Part shown: in pieces, positions 35,417 to 44,918 of the stretch
How positions within the stretch are numbered: position 1 is the stretch's first letter
How the letters are laid out: every line of letters begins with the position of its first letter
DNA from: Gemmobacter caeni
GTDB taxonomy: Bacteria > Pseudomonadota > Alphaproteobacteria > Rhodobacterales > Rhodobacteraceae
Direction of reading: 5' to 3'
Assembly: GCF_003054195.1 (NCBI RefSeq)
Contig: NZ_QBKP01000010.1
Coordinates: forward strand, 80,347-144,346
DNA length: 64,000 nt
The notes under the pieces: model-generated
Database searches by the model: none
What the model was told of the DNA's origin: nothing
The model's input: only the letters and a program-made list of their open reading frames with translations
Program-made: the position numbers and the translations under genes

Positions 35417-36145
35417 TCAGCGCAGCACGGGGTAAACCGCCAGACAGGCCGACAGGCACAGCAGCCCGGCGGAAAGATTGTGATAGGCCGAGACGCTGAT
35501 ATATCCGGACAGGCGGCGCCCAAGACTGTCGGCCAGCAGCAGCACGGGCAGCGCAGACAGCGCCAACCAGCCAAGACCCGCATCCGCCGCACCGCTTTGC
35601 ACCAGCACCGGCAGTGCGCAGATGGAAAGCGCCCCGAAGAACAGCAGCAGGGTGGCCCGCGTCCGATCAGGCGCATCGGGGCGCGACAGGGCATGCAGGA
35701 CAACGGGCGGGCCGGGCATCGCGGCAAGCCCACCCATGAAACCCGCCAGAAACCCGGCCACGCCGACCGGCATCCGGCGTAGAAGTCCGGCGAGGGGCGG
35801 CGGGGCCACCCTCATCCCCACGCCCGTCAGCACCAGCCCCGCCAATGCCACGCGCGCGCCCTCGGCAGGCACCGACAGCAGCGCGAGCTGGCCGAGCGGT
35901 ATGGCAGGCAGCGCCCAGACCAGCAGCCGCAGCAGATAGCCCCGGTCCAGCCGCCGCCATGAGACAAACACATCCCGTGGCACCATCGCCACCTGAAGAA
36001 CGATGGTCAGCGCCACGGCCTTGGGCACTGCCATATGCAGGCTGAGCAGCGGCACCGCCAACAGCGCGAAACCAAAGCCGGTGACCGCCCGCGCCAGCCC
36101 GGCGACCAGAATGGCCGCGAGCACGGCGGGCAGCATTATGCTCAT
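35417..36145 (-). CDS. TauE/SafE-family anion exporter
   Basis: A 242-aa membrane protein with about eight helices and the family pattern of two repeated halves: LARAVTGFGFALLAVPLLSL near the start and GVAGFLAGFMGGLAAMPGPPVVL in the middle. TauE-family proteins export sulfite or related organosulfur anions. At the end of a taurine cluster it most likely removes sulfite made by Xsc. The ATG at 36145 overlaps the pta stop by one base. A longer in-frame start lies inside pta. Confidence 0.82.
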   Translation of the reverse strand: MSIMLPAVLAAILVAGLARAVTGFGFALLAVPLLSLHMAVPKAVALTIVLQVAMVPRDVFVSWRRLDRGYLLRLLVWALPAIPLGQLALLSVPAEGARVALAGLVLTGVGMRVAPPPLAGLLRRMPVGVAGFLAGFMGGLAAMPGPPVVLHALSRPDAPDRTRATLLLFFGALSICALPVLVQSGAADAGLGWLALSALPVLLLADSLGRRLSGYISVSAYHNLSAGLLCLSACLAVYPVLR

Positions 36146-37146
36146 CAGGCGGCGTCCCTGCATTGGGCCGAAGTGACGGCGATCACCGCCAGCACATCTT
36201 CGGCGCTGCATCCGCGCGACAGGTCGTTTGCCGGACGGTTCAGCCCCTGCAGCACAGGCCCGATGGCGGTCAGCCCGCCCAGCCGCTGCGCGATCTTGTA
36301 TCCGATATTCCCCGATGCCAGATCGGGAAAGACAAAGACATTGGGGCGCCCCGACAGACGGCTGCCCGGTGCCTTGCGGCTGCGGATCGCATCGTCGATG
36401 GCCGCATCGAACTGGATCTCGCCGTCGATTTCCAGATCCGGCTCGGCTGCCCGCACCCGCTCCAGCGCCTCGCGGATACGGGCGAGACTGTCATGTTCCG
36501 CCGATCCGGCGGTGGAAAAGGACAGCAGCGCCACGCGGGGCGTCTCGTTCAGCAGGGCGCGGGAAGAGGCGGCGGAGGCGCGGGCAATGTCGGCCAGCTC
36601 TGCCGCTGTCGGGGTGATGACCAGCCCGCAATCGGCAAAGACCATGCCGCCCTTGATCGGCGCGTCCTTGGCGCAGGACAGCATCAGGAAGAAGCTGGAC
36701 ACCGTATTGATGCCCGGCGCGCGCCCGATGAACTGCAAGGCAGCCCGCACGGTATCGGCAGTGGTGGCGACCGCCCCGCCCACGGTGCCATCGGCCTGAC
36801 CAAGCCGCACCCGCAGTGCGGCCTGCACCAGCGGATCGCGCACCAGATCACGGGCCTGATCCGGCGTCACCCCCCGCGCCGCGCGCAGGCGGTGGCATTC
36901 GGCCGCCAGCGCCTCCAGATCCGGCGCGCGGGCCGGGTCGATCACCGCCACCGCGCCGGGCGCTGCCCCCAGCGCATCCAGCGCCAGACCCACACGCGCC
37001 GGATCGCCCAGCAGGGTGATGCGGGCCAGCCCTCGTGCCACGGCCTGAACGGCAGCGGCCTGGATGCGGGGGTCTTCACCCTCTGGCAACAGGATGTGGC
37101 GCGGCGTGGCGTGGCAGGCTTCAAGAATGCGGTCCAGCGGTTTCAT
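36145..37146 (-). CDS. pta: phosphate acetyltransferase of taurine catabolism
   Basis: A 333-aa Pta-type enzyme converting acetyl phosphate to acetyl-CoA. Diagnostic segments are HILLPEGEDPRIQAAA, ADGTVGGAVATTADTVRAAL, MVFADCGLVITPTA, SFSTAGSAEH and VFVFPDLASGNIGYKIAQRL. Xsc releases acetyl phosphate, so this enzyme completes the route to central metabolism. It starts 3 bp after the tauZ stop codon, in one operon with xsc. The length matches the short Pta form without the N-terminal regulatory domain. Confidence 0.94.
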   Translation of the reverse strand: MKPLDRILEACHATPRHILLPEGEDPRIQAAAVQAVARGLARITLLGDPARVGLALDALGAAPGAVAVIDPARAPDLEALAAECHRLRAARGVTPDQARDLVRDPLVQAALRVRLGQADGTVGGAVATTADTVRAALQFIGRAPGINTVSSFFLMLSCAKDAPIKGGMVFADCGLVITPTAAELADIARASAASSRALLNETPRVALLSFSTAGSAEHDSLARIREALERVRAAEPDLEIDGEIQFDAAIDDAIRSRKAPGSRLSGRPNVFVFPDLASGNIGYKIAQRLGGLTAIGPVLQGLNRPANDLSRGCSAEDVLAVIAVTSAQCRDAA

Positions 37147-37149
37147 GGC

Positions 37150-38163
37150 TCAATCCAGCAGATGCAGGCCGGTCAGCACGAAGCTGCCGATAAACAGGGT
37201 TTCGACGACCAGCAGGCCGATGGCGACAGGACCGACCTCCAGCATTTTTGCCAGCGAGGTCTTGATGCCGACCGCCGCAATCGAGATCAGCAGCGCCCAG
37301 CGGGACAGGAGTGCCGCGGCCTCGGCCAACTCTGCCGGGATCAGACCCATAGAATTGAGGGCGGCCAGGGCCACGAAGCCCAGAACGAAGCCCGGCAGCA
37401 ACGGCGGACGCGCGCCTTCGGTCGCCGCCAGCCCCTTCGCCCGGATCGCGAGCGAGGCGATCAGCACAACCGGCGCCAGCATCGACACCCGGATCAGTTT
37501 GACCAGCGTCGCGGTTTCACCCGCTTCCTGCCCGACCGAGAAGCCCGCGCCCACGACCTGCGCGACGTCATGGATGGTGCCGCCCAGAAACACCCCGCTT
37601 TCAATCGCAGTGAAGCCGAGCGCGTTGGAAATCATGGGGTAAACCACCATGGCCACGGTTGACAGCACGGTCACCGCCAGCACGGTGAACACAAGATCGC
37701 GTTCCGATTTCTCGTGCCGGGGCAGGATCGCCGAAATCGCCATGGCGGCCGAGGCGCCGCAGATCGCCACCGACCCGCCGGTGAGCAGCCCAAAGCGCCA
37801 GTCGCGTCCGGTCAGCCGGGCCAAGGCCAGCCCGCACAGGATGGTTGCCCCCACCCCCGCCACGGTCAGCGCGATCAGGCCGGGGCCAAGGGCGCCCAAC
37901 ATCTCGACCGAGATCCGCACCCCCAGCAGCGCAACCCCCAGACGCAGGACGGTGCGCGCGGTGAAGGCGATGCCCGGAGCGGTACGGCTGCCATCTTCGG
38001 ACAGGAAATTGAGCGCGAGGCCCAGCAGCAACGCCATCAGCATGGCGGGCGCGCCGTAATGTTCCGACAGGAATTGTGCCGTCACGCCCACCAGCGTGGC
38101 GGTGATGAGGCCGGGAAACAGCAGCCGGATCTGCGACGGCGCGCGGGTAACGGTGTCAAGCAT
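37150..38163 (-). CDS. tauZ: TauZ, YeiH-family putative sulfate exporter
   Basis: A 337-aa membrane protein of the UPF0324/YeiH family with about ten helices. Signatures are LRLGVALLGVRISVEMLGALG, TGGSVAICGASAAMAISAILP and GGTIHDVAQVVGAGFSVG. A gene of this type in alphaproteobacterial taurine clusters was named tauZ and proposed to export sulfate. The ATG at 38163 with GAGG is preferred over a TTG at 38175. It is separated from xsc by a strong hairpin (38186-38216), so it may be expressed at a different level from xsc. Confidence 0.82.
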   Translation of the reverse strand: MLDTVTRAPSQIRLLFPGLITATLVGVTAQFLSEHYGAPAMLMALLLGLALNFLSEDGSRTAPGIAFTARTVLRLGVALLGVRISVEMLGALGPGLIALTVAGVGATILCGLALARLTGRDWRFGLLTGGSVAICGASAAMAISAILPRHEKSERDLVFTVLAVTVLSTVAMVVYPMISNALGFTAIESGVFLGGTIHDVAQVVGAGFSVGQEAGETATLVKLIRVSMLAPVVLIASLAIRAKGLAATEGARPPLLPGFVLGFVALAALNSMGLIPAELAEAAALLSRWALLISIAAVGIKTSLAKMLEVGPVAIGLLVVETLFIGSFVLTGLHLLD

Positions 38164-38185
38164 GACGAACCTCAAGAGAAAGGGT

Positions 38186-38216
38186 CGGCGCGGCCCGCAT
38201 TATCGGGGCCGCGCCG
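38186..38216 (-). repeat. strong hairpin between xsc and tauZ
   Basis: Two 11-nt arms (CGGCGCGGCCC and GGGCCGCGCCG) pair perfectly around a 9-nt loop within the 59-bp gap. No U-tract follows in the operon direction. It is probably a partial terminator or mRNA-stabilising stem that lowers tauZ-pta-tauE relative to xsc. Confidence 0.7.
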
Positions 38217-38222
38217 GATGTC

Positions 38223-40004
38223 TCAGACCGCGCCGCGTTGCGGGCGCATGTCCTCACGGCTGATCCCCGCCACCGGCACGGGCTTTTTCATCGCATCCCG
38301 GCGGAAGGGCTCGCCCAGTTCCTGATTGAGCAGAACCTCGATGAAGGTAGTCTTGCGGTCCTTCATCTGACGCTCCACCGCGCGGCGCAGTTCTTCGGTC
38401 AGATCGGCGGTGGAGCGGACCTGCACGCCATGCGCCCCGCAAGCCCTCGCAATCGCGGCATAGCTTGTGTCGCGGTCCAGTTCGGTGCCGACGAAGTTGT
38501 TGTCATACCACAGCGTCGTGTTGCGCTTTTCGGCGCCCCACTGATAGTTGCGGAAGATCACCATGGTGATGGCGGGCCAGTCGTCGCGGCCACAGGCCGT
38601 CATCTCGTTCATCGAGATACCGAAGGCACCGTCACCGGCAAAACCGATCACCGGGGTATCGGGGCAGCCGATCTTGGCGCCGAGGATCGCGGGGAAGCCA
38701 TAGCCGCAGGGGCCGAACAGGCCGGGTGCCAGATATTTGCGGCCCTTTTCAAAAGCGGGATAGGCGTTGCCGATGGCGCAGTTGTTGCCGATGTCGGACG
38801 AAATGATGGCCTCGTCCGGCATCGCGGCCTGAATGGCGCGCCAGGCCTGACGCGGCGACATCAGATCGGCGTCGCGGCTGCGGGCCTCCTCGTTCCAGAC
38901 GGTGCCCGGATCATCCTGTTCGTGATCGAGGCTGGAAAGCTCCTGCGCCCAGCGGGATTTGGTCTGCGAAACCAGCGCGCGGCGATCGGCCCGGCCTTCG
39001 TCGCCCGCGGTGCCCGAAAGCTGTGCGAGGATGCCGCGCGCCACCTTGCCGGCATCGCCCTGAATGCCGACCGTCACCTTCTTGGTCAGCCCGATCCGGT
39101 CGGCGTTGATATCGACCTGAATGATCTTGGCCTCCTTCGGCCAGTAGTCGATGCCATAGCCCGGCAGGGTCGAGAACGGGTTGAGCCGCGTGCCCAGTGC
39201 CAGCACCACATCGGCCTTGGCGATGACCTCCATCGCGGCTTTCGAGCCGTTGTAGCCCAAGGGACCCATGGCCAGCGGATGCGTGCCGGGGAAGCTGTCA
39301 TTGTGCTGGTAGTTGGAGCAGACCGGCGCATCCAGCCGTTCGGCCAGCGCCACCACATCGGGGATCGCCCCGCCCAGCACCACACCCGCGCCCGACAGGA
39401 TCACCGGGAACCGGGCCTCGGACACCAGGCGCGCGGCCTCGGCCACCGCTTCTTCGCCGCCCGCAGGGCGTTCGAAATGCACCATCTGCGGCAGATCGAC
39501 GTCAATCACCTGCGTCCACATGTCCCGCGGGATGTTGATCTGCGCCGGGGCCGAATTGCGCCATGCCCGCAGGATCACGCGGTTCAGCACCTCAGGGATG
39601 CGCGAGGCGTCGCGCACTTCTTCCTGATAGCAGACGCTGTCGGCGAACAGGCGCATCTGCTCCATCTCCTGAAAACCGCCCTGACCGATGGTCTTGTTGG
39701 CGGCCTGCGGCGTCACCAGCAGCATGGGGGTATGGTTCCAGTAGGCGGTTTTCACTGCCGTCACGAAGCCGGTGACGCCCGGCCCGTTCTGGGCAATCGC
39801 CATGGCCATCTTGCCGGTGGCGCGGATGAAGCCGTCGCACATCAGGCCGCCATTGGTTTCATGCGCCACATCCCAGAAGGTGATGCCCGCCTTGGGGAAC
39901 AGATCAGAAACCGGCATCATGGCGGAACCGATGATGCCGAAGGCATGTTCGATCCCGTGCATCTGAAGCACTTTCACGAAGGCTTCTTCGGTGGTCATTT
40001 TCAT
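38223..40004 (-). CDS. xsc: sulfoacetaldehyde acetyltransferase
   Basis: A 593-aa thiamine-diphosphate enzyme that cleaves sulfoacetaldehyde with phosphate to acetyl phosphate and sulfite. The start MTTEEAFVKVLQMHGIEHAFGIIGSAMMPVSDLFP is typical of Xsc. The ThDP motif is GFAGDGAFGISMNEMTACGR...N (GDG...N). NYQWGAEKRNTTLWYDNNFVG is an Xsc signature segment. It is transcribed after tauY (24-bp gap with an AGGAG site). The length is normal. Confidence 0.96.
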   Translation of the reverse strand: MKMTTEEAFVKVLQMHGIEHAFGIIGSAMMPVSDLFPKAGITFWDVAHETNGGLMCDGFIRATGKMAMAIAQNGPGVTGFVTAVKTAYWNHTPMLLVTPQAANKTIGQGGFQEMEQMRLFADSVCYQEEVRDASRIPEVLNRVILRAWRNSAPAQINIPRDMWTQVIDVDLPQMVHFERPAGGEEAVAEAARLVSEARFPVILSGAGVVLGGAIPDVVALAERLDAPVCSNYQHNDSFPGTHPLAMGPLGYNGSKAAMEVIAKADVVLALGTRLNPFSTLPGYGIDYWPKEAKIIQVDINADRIGLTKKVTVGIQGDAGKVARGILAQLSGTAGDEGRADRRALVSQTKSRWAQELSSLDHEQDDPGTVWNEEARSRDADLMSPRQAWRAIQAAMPDEAIISSDIGNNCAIGNAYPAFEKGRKYLAPGLFGPCGYGFPAILGAKIGCPDTPVIGFAGDGAFGISMNEMTACGRDDWPAITMVIFRNYQWGAEKRNTTLWYDNNFVGTELDRDTSYAAIARACGAHGVQVRSTADLTEELRRAVERQMKDRKTTFIEVLLNQELGEPFRRDAMKKPVPVAGISREDMRPQRGAV

Positions 40005-40028
40005 TGCGTCTCTCCTTCTGCGCAGCCG

Positions 40029-41426
40029 TCAGCCGCGTTCGTCCTGAAAGTGGTAAAGCTTGTAGAGTCCCCACTGGCCGAGCCGCCGGAACGGCGTCTT
40101 CCAGCCCTCGTGAGGCAGTTCCTGATGGAAGATCGGCAGACGCGGCACATCCGAGGCGCGCCCGGCGACCATCTGGGCCATGCGCCGCCCGGCCTGGGCG
40201 GAATACATGACGCCATTGCCGCCATAACCCATGGCGTAAAAGGCATTGGGCAGGCCGGGCATGGCGGTGATGCGGGGCATCATATCATGGCTGACATCGA
40301 CCCAGCCCCACCAGCTGTAATCCAGATCAATGCCGCGCAACGCCGGGAACTTGCGGGCCAGCGCTGCGCGCAGGCCTGCCAGGTGCGCCGGATTGTCCGC
40401 ATCCTGCCCGGTGATCGCCGCGCGGGACCCGATCTGCACCCGCCCGTCGGGCAACAGGCGATAGTAATGGCGCAGGGTGCGCGTGTCAGTCAGCGGCGAC
40501 CCGACCCTGATGCCACAGGCCTCACGCTCGGCCGCCGTCAGCTTGCGGGTGACGATGGAGTTCGACATGATCGGCATGATCCGGTCACGCAGGCGCGGAT
40601 GCAGGCCGCGCGGCGCATAGCCTGCCGTTGCCACCGCCACCGCCCGCGCCCGCACCGTGCCGCCGGGGGTATGCAGATGGTGAACACCATTGATCGTCTG
40701 CCAGCTTTCCACCGGGCTGTCGGTATGGACCTTCGCCCCCAGCTCGCGCGCCACGCGCAGATAGCCGAAGGCCAGTTTCGCGGCATGGATCGCGGTGCCG
40801 TCCGGCTCCCACATGGCGCCATGGGCTTCCTGATCGCGCACCGCCGTTTCGTGCAGTTCCTCACGGTTAAGTATCCGGGCACCGTAACCGAAGGTTTCGC
40901 GCAGAAGGGCCGCTTCCTTCGCCAGCTTCGGCATCATCCAGCCCTTGTGAGCGATATAGTAATGCCCGCCGTCCTGCGGTTCGCAGTCGATGGCATGATC
41001 GCGGATCAGGCCACGGAACAGATCGAAGGCTTCAGTGACCTCGGCGTGCAGGCCCTTCGCGGTTTCCACGCCCCAGCGCTCGATCCACTGCGAACGTTTG
41101 AGCCGCCCGGACGAGATCTGTGCCTGTCCGCCGTTGCGGGTGGAGCAGCCATAAGCCACCCCGTTGGCCTCCAGCACATGCGCCTTGATGCCAAACTCTT
41201 TGGCCAGATGCAGCGCGCAGGACAGCCCGGTATAGCCAGAGCCAATCACAACGACATCGACATCCATGTCGCCTGTCACCGGGCCGTCATCCTGCGGAGC
41301 AGGCCCGGCGGTGCCGATCCAGTAGGTCGGGGCATAGTCGCAGCCACTTCCGATGGATTTATCCGTCACCGGATCATACTTCTGGTTGTATGGTGCGCGT
41401 GCGCGTCTTGGTGTCGTGCCTTGCAT
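40029..41426 (-). CDS. tauY: taurine dehydrogenase large subunit, FAD-dependent (TauY)
   Basis: A 465-aa flavoprotein of the glycine/D-amino-acid oxidase family. The FAD motif is VVVIGSGYTGLSCALHLA (about residues 58-75), followed by GCSTRNGGQAQISSGRLKRS. GSRAAITGQD and WWGWVDVSHDMMPRI lie in the C-terminal half. In Paracoccus and Rhodobacter, TauY with TauX deaminates taurine to sulfoacetaldehyde, the substrate of Xsc. The neighbours tauX and xsc make the assignment firm. An AGGA site precedes the ATG. Confidence 0.9.
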   Translation of the reverse strand: MQGTTPRRARAPYNQKYDPVTDKSIGSGCDYAPTYWIGTAGPAPQDDGPVTGDMDVDVVVIGSGYTGLSCALHLAKEFGIKAHVLEANGVAYGCSTRNGGQAQISSGRLKRSQWIERWGVETAKGLHAEVTEAFDLFRGLIRDHAIDCEPQDGGHYYIAHKGWMMPKLAKEAALLRETFGYGARILNREELHETAVRDQEAHGAMWEPDGTAIHAAKLAFGYLRVARELGAKVHTDSPVESWQTINGVHHLHTPGGTVRARAVAVATAGYAPRGLHPRLRDRIMPIMSNSIVTRKLTAAEREACGIRVGSPLTDTRTLRHYYRLLPDGRVQIGSRAAITGQDADNPAHLAGLRAALARKFPALRGIDLDYSWWGWVDVSHDMMPRITAMPGLPNAFYAMGYGGNGVMYSAQAGRRMAQMVAGRASDVPRLPIFHQELPHEGWKTPFRRLGQWGLYKLYHFQDERG

Positions 41427-41456
41427 CGACGCATTCCTGCTATGGTGGGGATGGGA

Positions 41457-41840
41457 TCAGCGCGTCTGGATGACGGGGCGCTGTTTGCGGAAAGCCTGCT
41501 TCATCACCAGCTTGCCGTCGCGCAGGGTGAACAGGTCCACCCCCTGCGCCTCGGTCCGGCGGCCTTCGGCATCGGTGCCGCGAAACGTCCATTCCGACAC
41601 GGCGCGGTCGCCGCAGACGAAATGCCGGTGATCAGCCCATTCTGCATCGGGCATCGCCGTCCAGACCGCGACAAACGCCTGGGCAATAGCGTCGCGGCCT
41701 TCGATCCGCGTGCCGAACACTTCGGACCCGCCGACGGTGGTGAACACGCAATCTTCGGCGAAATGGGTCATCACGGCATCGATGTCATGGCGGTTGAAGG
41801 CATCGAACGTAGCCTTCAGGTCATCGGCGGTCAGGGTCAT
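41457..41840 (-). CDS. tauX: taurine dehydrogenase small subunit (TauX), NTF2-like fold
   Basis: A 127-aa protein with a SnoaL/NTF2-like domain: LKATFDAFNRHDIDAVMTHFAEDCVF, GRDAIAQAFVAVWTAMPDAEW and VSEWTFRGTDAEGRR. A small protein of this fold is the known partner of TauY. The start at 41840 (AGGA with 6-nt spacing) is preferred to an in-frame ATG 15 nt upstream that would have no ribosome site. It lies between the transporter genes and tauY. Its mechanistic role in the dehydrogenase is unclear. Confidence 0.88.
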   Translation of the reverse strand: MTLTADDLKATFDAFNRHDIDAVMTHFAEDCVFTTVGGSEVFGTRIEGRDAIAQAFVAVWTAMPDAEWADHRHFVCGDRAVSEWTFRGTDAEGRRTEAQGVDLFTLRDGKLVMKQAFRKQRPVIQTR

Positions 41841-41894
41841 GGTTGGTCCTTTCAAGAGTGGCCGGGCCAGAACGGGCAGGCCGGAAAACGGAGG

Positions 41895-43235
41895 TCAGTA
41901 GCCCATCACCCTGGGCAGCCAGAGCGCGATTTCAGGGAAGGCCGCGATCACGGCGATCATCGCGGTGCTGGCGGCGGCGAATGGCAGGGCGCGCACCGAG
42001 ATTTCCTCGATGGAAACCTTGGAAATCCCGGCGGCGATAAAGAGGTTCTCGCCCAGCGGCGGGGTCTGGAACCCGACCGAAAGAGTGCAGATCATCACGA
42101 TACCGAAGTGGACCGGGTCGATCCCCACCGAATAGGCCACCGGCAGCATCACCGGCACGAGGATCATGATGGCGGCCAGCGTTTCCATGAACATGCCGAC
42201 GAACAGCAGGAAGACGATGATCAGCGCCCAGATCACGGCGATATTCTGCGTGAGGCCCAGCATCGCATCGGCGATATGCGCGGGGATCTGGTTTTCCACC
42301 AGAATGCGGCCGAAGATCGTGGCGGTGAACAGCACCAGCAGCACACGCCCCGTCAGCCAGGTCGTCGCCTCAAGCGATTTCATCACCTCGGTCAGGCGGA
42401 TCTCCCGATAAATGAAGATGCCGACGAACAGCGTATAGGCAATGGCGACGATGGCAGCCTCGGTCGGGGTGAAGAGCCCGGCATAGATGCCGCCGAGGAT
42501 CACGAAGGGGGCCATCAGCGCCCAGAATCCCTTGCGGCAGGCGTCAAAGATATGGGCGGGCGACAGCGGGTCGGCCCCGCCACAATAGCCTGCCGCGCGG
42601 CAGCGCAGCCAGTTCATCACCAGAAGGCCCGCCGCCATCAGGAAGCCCGGCAGGAACCCCGCGATGAACAGCTTGGAAATCGACACGGTCTGGAAGGCGC
42701 CGAATTTCTCCACCGCCTCGGCGGGGGGCTGCATGCCCATGGCCGAGATCCCGAAAATCACCATCGGAATGGACGGCGGGATGACGATGCCCAGCCCGCC
42801 CGAGGCGGCGGTGACGGCGGCGCCATAGCCCTTGGCATAGACCGCCCGCACCATGGCAGGGATCATCAGCATCCCCACCGCCGCTGTCGTGGCGGGGCCG
42901 GAGCCGGAAATCGCGCCGAAGAACAGGCAGGCCACCACCGTGGCGGCCGAGATGCCGCCGGTGAACGGGCCGGCCAGGCTTTCCGCGACAGTGATCAGAC
43001 GGCGCGAGATGCCTGCCGCCTCCATCAGTGCCCCGGCAAGAATGAAGGCCGGCAGCGCCATCAGCGGGAAGGCCCCGACCGAGGAAAAGGCGATCTGTAC
43101 CATCTTGATCGGGTTGTCGCCGAGGAACCACATCGTCGTCAGCGCCGAGACACCCAGCCCGACCGAAATCGGTGCCCCGAGGATCATCAGGAAGAAGAAG
43201 GTGCCAAAAAGGACCAGCGTGATCTGACCGTCCAT
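41895..43235 (-). CDS. tauM: TRAP transporter large permease (TauM)
   Basis: A 446-aa DctM-type membrane protein with about 12 helices. Landmarks are MALPAFILAGALMEAAGISRRL, FGAISGSGPATTAAVG, GGLGIVIPPSIPMVIFG and GIYAGLFTPTEAAIVA. It is the Na+-coupled transport subunit of the taurine TRAP system. The ATG overlaps the tauL stop codon by one base. The long in-frame extension to 43727 runs over tauL and is not coding. Confidence 0.94.
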   Translation of the reverse strand: MDGQITLVLFGTFFFLMILGAPISVGLGVSALTTMWFLGDNPIKMVQIAFSSVGAFPLMALPAFILAGALMEAAGISRRLITVAESLAGPFTGGISAATVVACLFFGAISGSGPATTAAVGMLMIPAMVRAVYAKGYGAAVTAASGGLGIVIPPSIPMVIFGISAMGMQPPAEAVEKFGAFQTVSISKLFIAGFLPGFLMAAGLLVMNWLRCRAAGYCGGADPLSPAHIFDACRKGFWALMAPFVILGGIYAGLFTPTEAAIVAIAYTLFVGIFIYREIRLTEVMKSLEATTWLTGRVLLVLFTATIFGRILVENQIPAHIADAMLGLTQNIAVIWALIIVFLLFVGMFMETLAAIMILVPVMLPVAYSVGIDPVHFGIVMICTLSVGFQTPPLGENLFIAAGISKVSIEEISVRALPFAAASTAMIAVIAAFPEIALWLPRVMGY

Positions 43236-43771
43236 CACACCGCCTCCGCCCTGGTTGCGGCGGCAAGAGCGGCCATATCCACTTCGTCGGGGTCGCGCGG
43301 GTCCTGGCCCCGCACAAGCTTCAGATAGTTGACCTGAAGAATGCGCAGCGTCATCAGCGTGAAGGCAACGGGCAGCACCAGCATGACCCATTTCATCGGC
43401 CAGCCCAGCGTTTGCGCCTTCACGAAAGGCTTCATCAGGCTCAGATATTCGATGGCGTAGCGGATGAAGACCAGATTGAAACCGATCCAGGCCAGATCCC
43501 CCACCGCCTCGACCCAGCGCGCCACGGACCGCGGCAGCCGGTTGATGTGGAAGGACACGCGGTTGTGCGCATACATGCGCGCCGCATAGCTGGCCCCGAA
43601 ATAGGCGAACCAGACGAACAGGATGACGGAAAGCTCTTCGATCCAGGTGATCGAATTGCCGAAAACCGACCGCGCGACGATCTGCACGAAAAGCAGGCAG
43701 ACGAAGCAGGCGAGCAGAAGCTGGCAAAGATAACTTTCCAGCTTGTCGAGATGGCGCCAGAAGGAAGACAT
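43235..43771 (-). CDS. tauL: TRAP transporter small permease (TauL)
   Basis: A 178-aa DctQ-type protein with four helices and the motif VFGNSITWIEELSVILFVWFAYFGASYAAR typical of small TRAP subunits. It partners TauM and the receptor TauK. The start at 43771 has an AAGGG site; another in-frame ATG six codons upstream has none. The highly charged C-terminal tail is normal. Confidence 0.92.
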   Translation of the reverse strand: MSSFWRHLDKLESYLCQLLLACFVCLLFVQIVARSVFGNSITWIEELSVILFVWFAYFGASYAARMYAHNRVSFHINRLPRSVARWVEAVGDLAWIGFNLVFIRYAIEYLSLMKPFVKAQTLGWPMKWVMLVLPVAFTLMTLRILQVNYLKLVRGQDPRDPDEVDMAALAAATRAEAV

Positions 43772-43837
43772 GGCTGACCCTTGTTGCAAGACGACAGGGG
43801 GTGGGACCGCGCTACAGGAGGCGGCCCCCGGTGGCGA

Positions 43838-44848
43838 TCACTCGACGGTCGGGCGACCGAGCGAGGCGAGGACGCCGTTCAGCACCTCCTTGCCGCCGAT
43901 GCTGTCATAGAATTTTGGCCAGACGGTCGTGGTGGCACGTTCGATGAACTCTGCCTCGCCATCCGCCGGGTCGCTGATCTCCATGCCCTTGGCCACCAGG
44001 TCCGTCTTGATCTGCGCCTCCTGATCACGCAGGAACTGCCCCGAGGCCAGCGTTGCCTCCTGCCCCGCCGCCAGCACATTGGCCTGCTCTTCGGGGCTGA
44101 GCGACTGAAACAGCTGTTCCGAGACGATCAGCGGCTCGATCGAAAAGATGTAGCGGATGTTGGTGACATATTTCTGCACCTCGTCGAACTTCATCGCGTG
44201 CACGGTCATGTAGGGGTTGTCCTGCCCGTCCACGACCTTCTGTTGCAGCGCGGCAAAGGTTTCCGACCAGGCCATCGGCGTCGGATTGATGCCCCAGGAC
44301 TTGTAGGTCTCGATCATGATCTCGTTCTTAGGCACCCGCACGACGAGACCCTGAAGATCGGCCACCGTGGTCACAGGCTTCCTGGAATTGGTGAGGACAC
44401 GGAACCCCGAATAGGCCCAGCCGATGATGCGCACGCCCGCTTCCTCGACCGTGCGGTCAACCATCTGCTGACCGATTTCGCCTTGGGTAATCTTCTCGGC
44501 ATCCTCCAGCGACAGGATGACATAGGGCAGGGTCAGCGTGCCGACCGAGGGCGAGAAGGGCGTGATATTGTTGATGGCGAGGATCGAGAAATCCAGCGTG
44601 CCAGTCGCGGCCGCCGTCACCGTATCCTGTTCATCGCCAAGCTGGCCGTTCAGGAACAGCCTGGCGCTGTCCGCGCCGCCGGATTTTTCTTCCAGCGCCT
44701 TGATGAAGGCAAGGCCAAGGGCCTCTTGCGTGCCGCCTGCCCCGTCACCGACCGCAATACGGAAATCGCGTGCGGCAGCCGGGACGGCGCTGGCCAGAAG
44801 CATGGCAAGGACAGTCGCACGGCGCAGCGTGCGGGACGAAAAGGTCAT
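43838..44848 (-). CDS. tauK: TRAP transporter substrate-binding protein (TauK)
   Basis: A 336-aa DctP-family receptor with a signal peptide (about residues 1-26, ending AAA-R). Family segments are ALEEKSGGADSARLFLNGQLGDEQD, FRVLTNSRKPV-TTVADLQGLVVRVP with the anion-binding Arg, and FAALQQKVVDGQDNPYMTV. In this cluster its ligand should be taurine. It is the first gene of the operon, facing tauR across 108 bp that contain two TauR-box-like repeats. Confidence 0.92.
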   Translation of the reverse strand: MTFSSRTLRRATVLAMLLASAVPAAARDFRIAVGDGAGGTQEALGLAFIKALEEKSGGADSARLFLNGQLGDEQDTVTAAATGTLDFSILAINNITPFSPSVGTLTLPYVILSLEDAEKITQGEIGQQMVDRTVEEAGVRIIGWAYSGFRVLTNSRKPVTTVADLQGLVVRVPKNEIMIETYKSWGINPTPMAWSETFAALQQKVVDGQDNPYMTVHAMKFDEVQKYVTNIRYIFSIEPLIVSEQLFQSLSPEEQANVLAAGQEATLASGQFLRDQEAQIKTDLVAKGMEISDPADGEAEFIERATTTVWPKFYDSIGGKEVLNGVLASLGRPTVE

Positions 44849-44918
44849 GGTGGAACTCCCTGTTCAGCCGACTCTCCCGGTCGTGCTGCGTCAGGTTGTC
44901 ACGCGACGTCAGGCATGT

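Noticed and set aside
38238-43328. 1696-codon open frame on the plus strand
   Set aside because: It runs antisense over xsc, tauY, tauX and tauM, which all have clear families, and its translation is His/Arg/Gly-rich low-complexity sequence. Long antisense frames are common in GC-rich DNA with strong codon bias.
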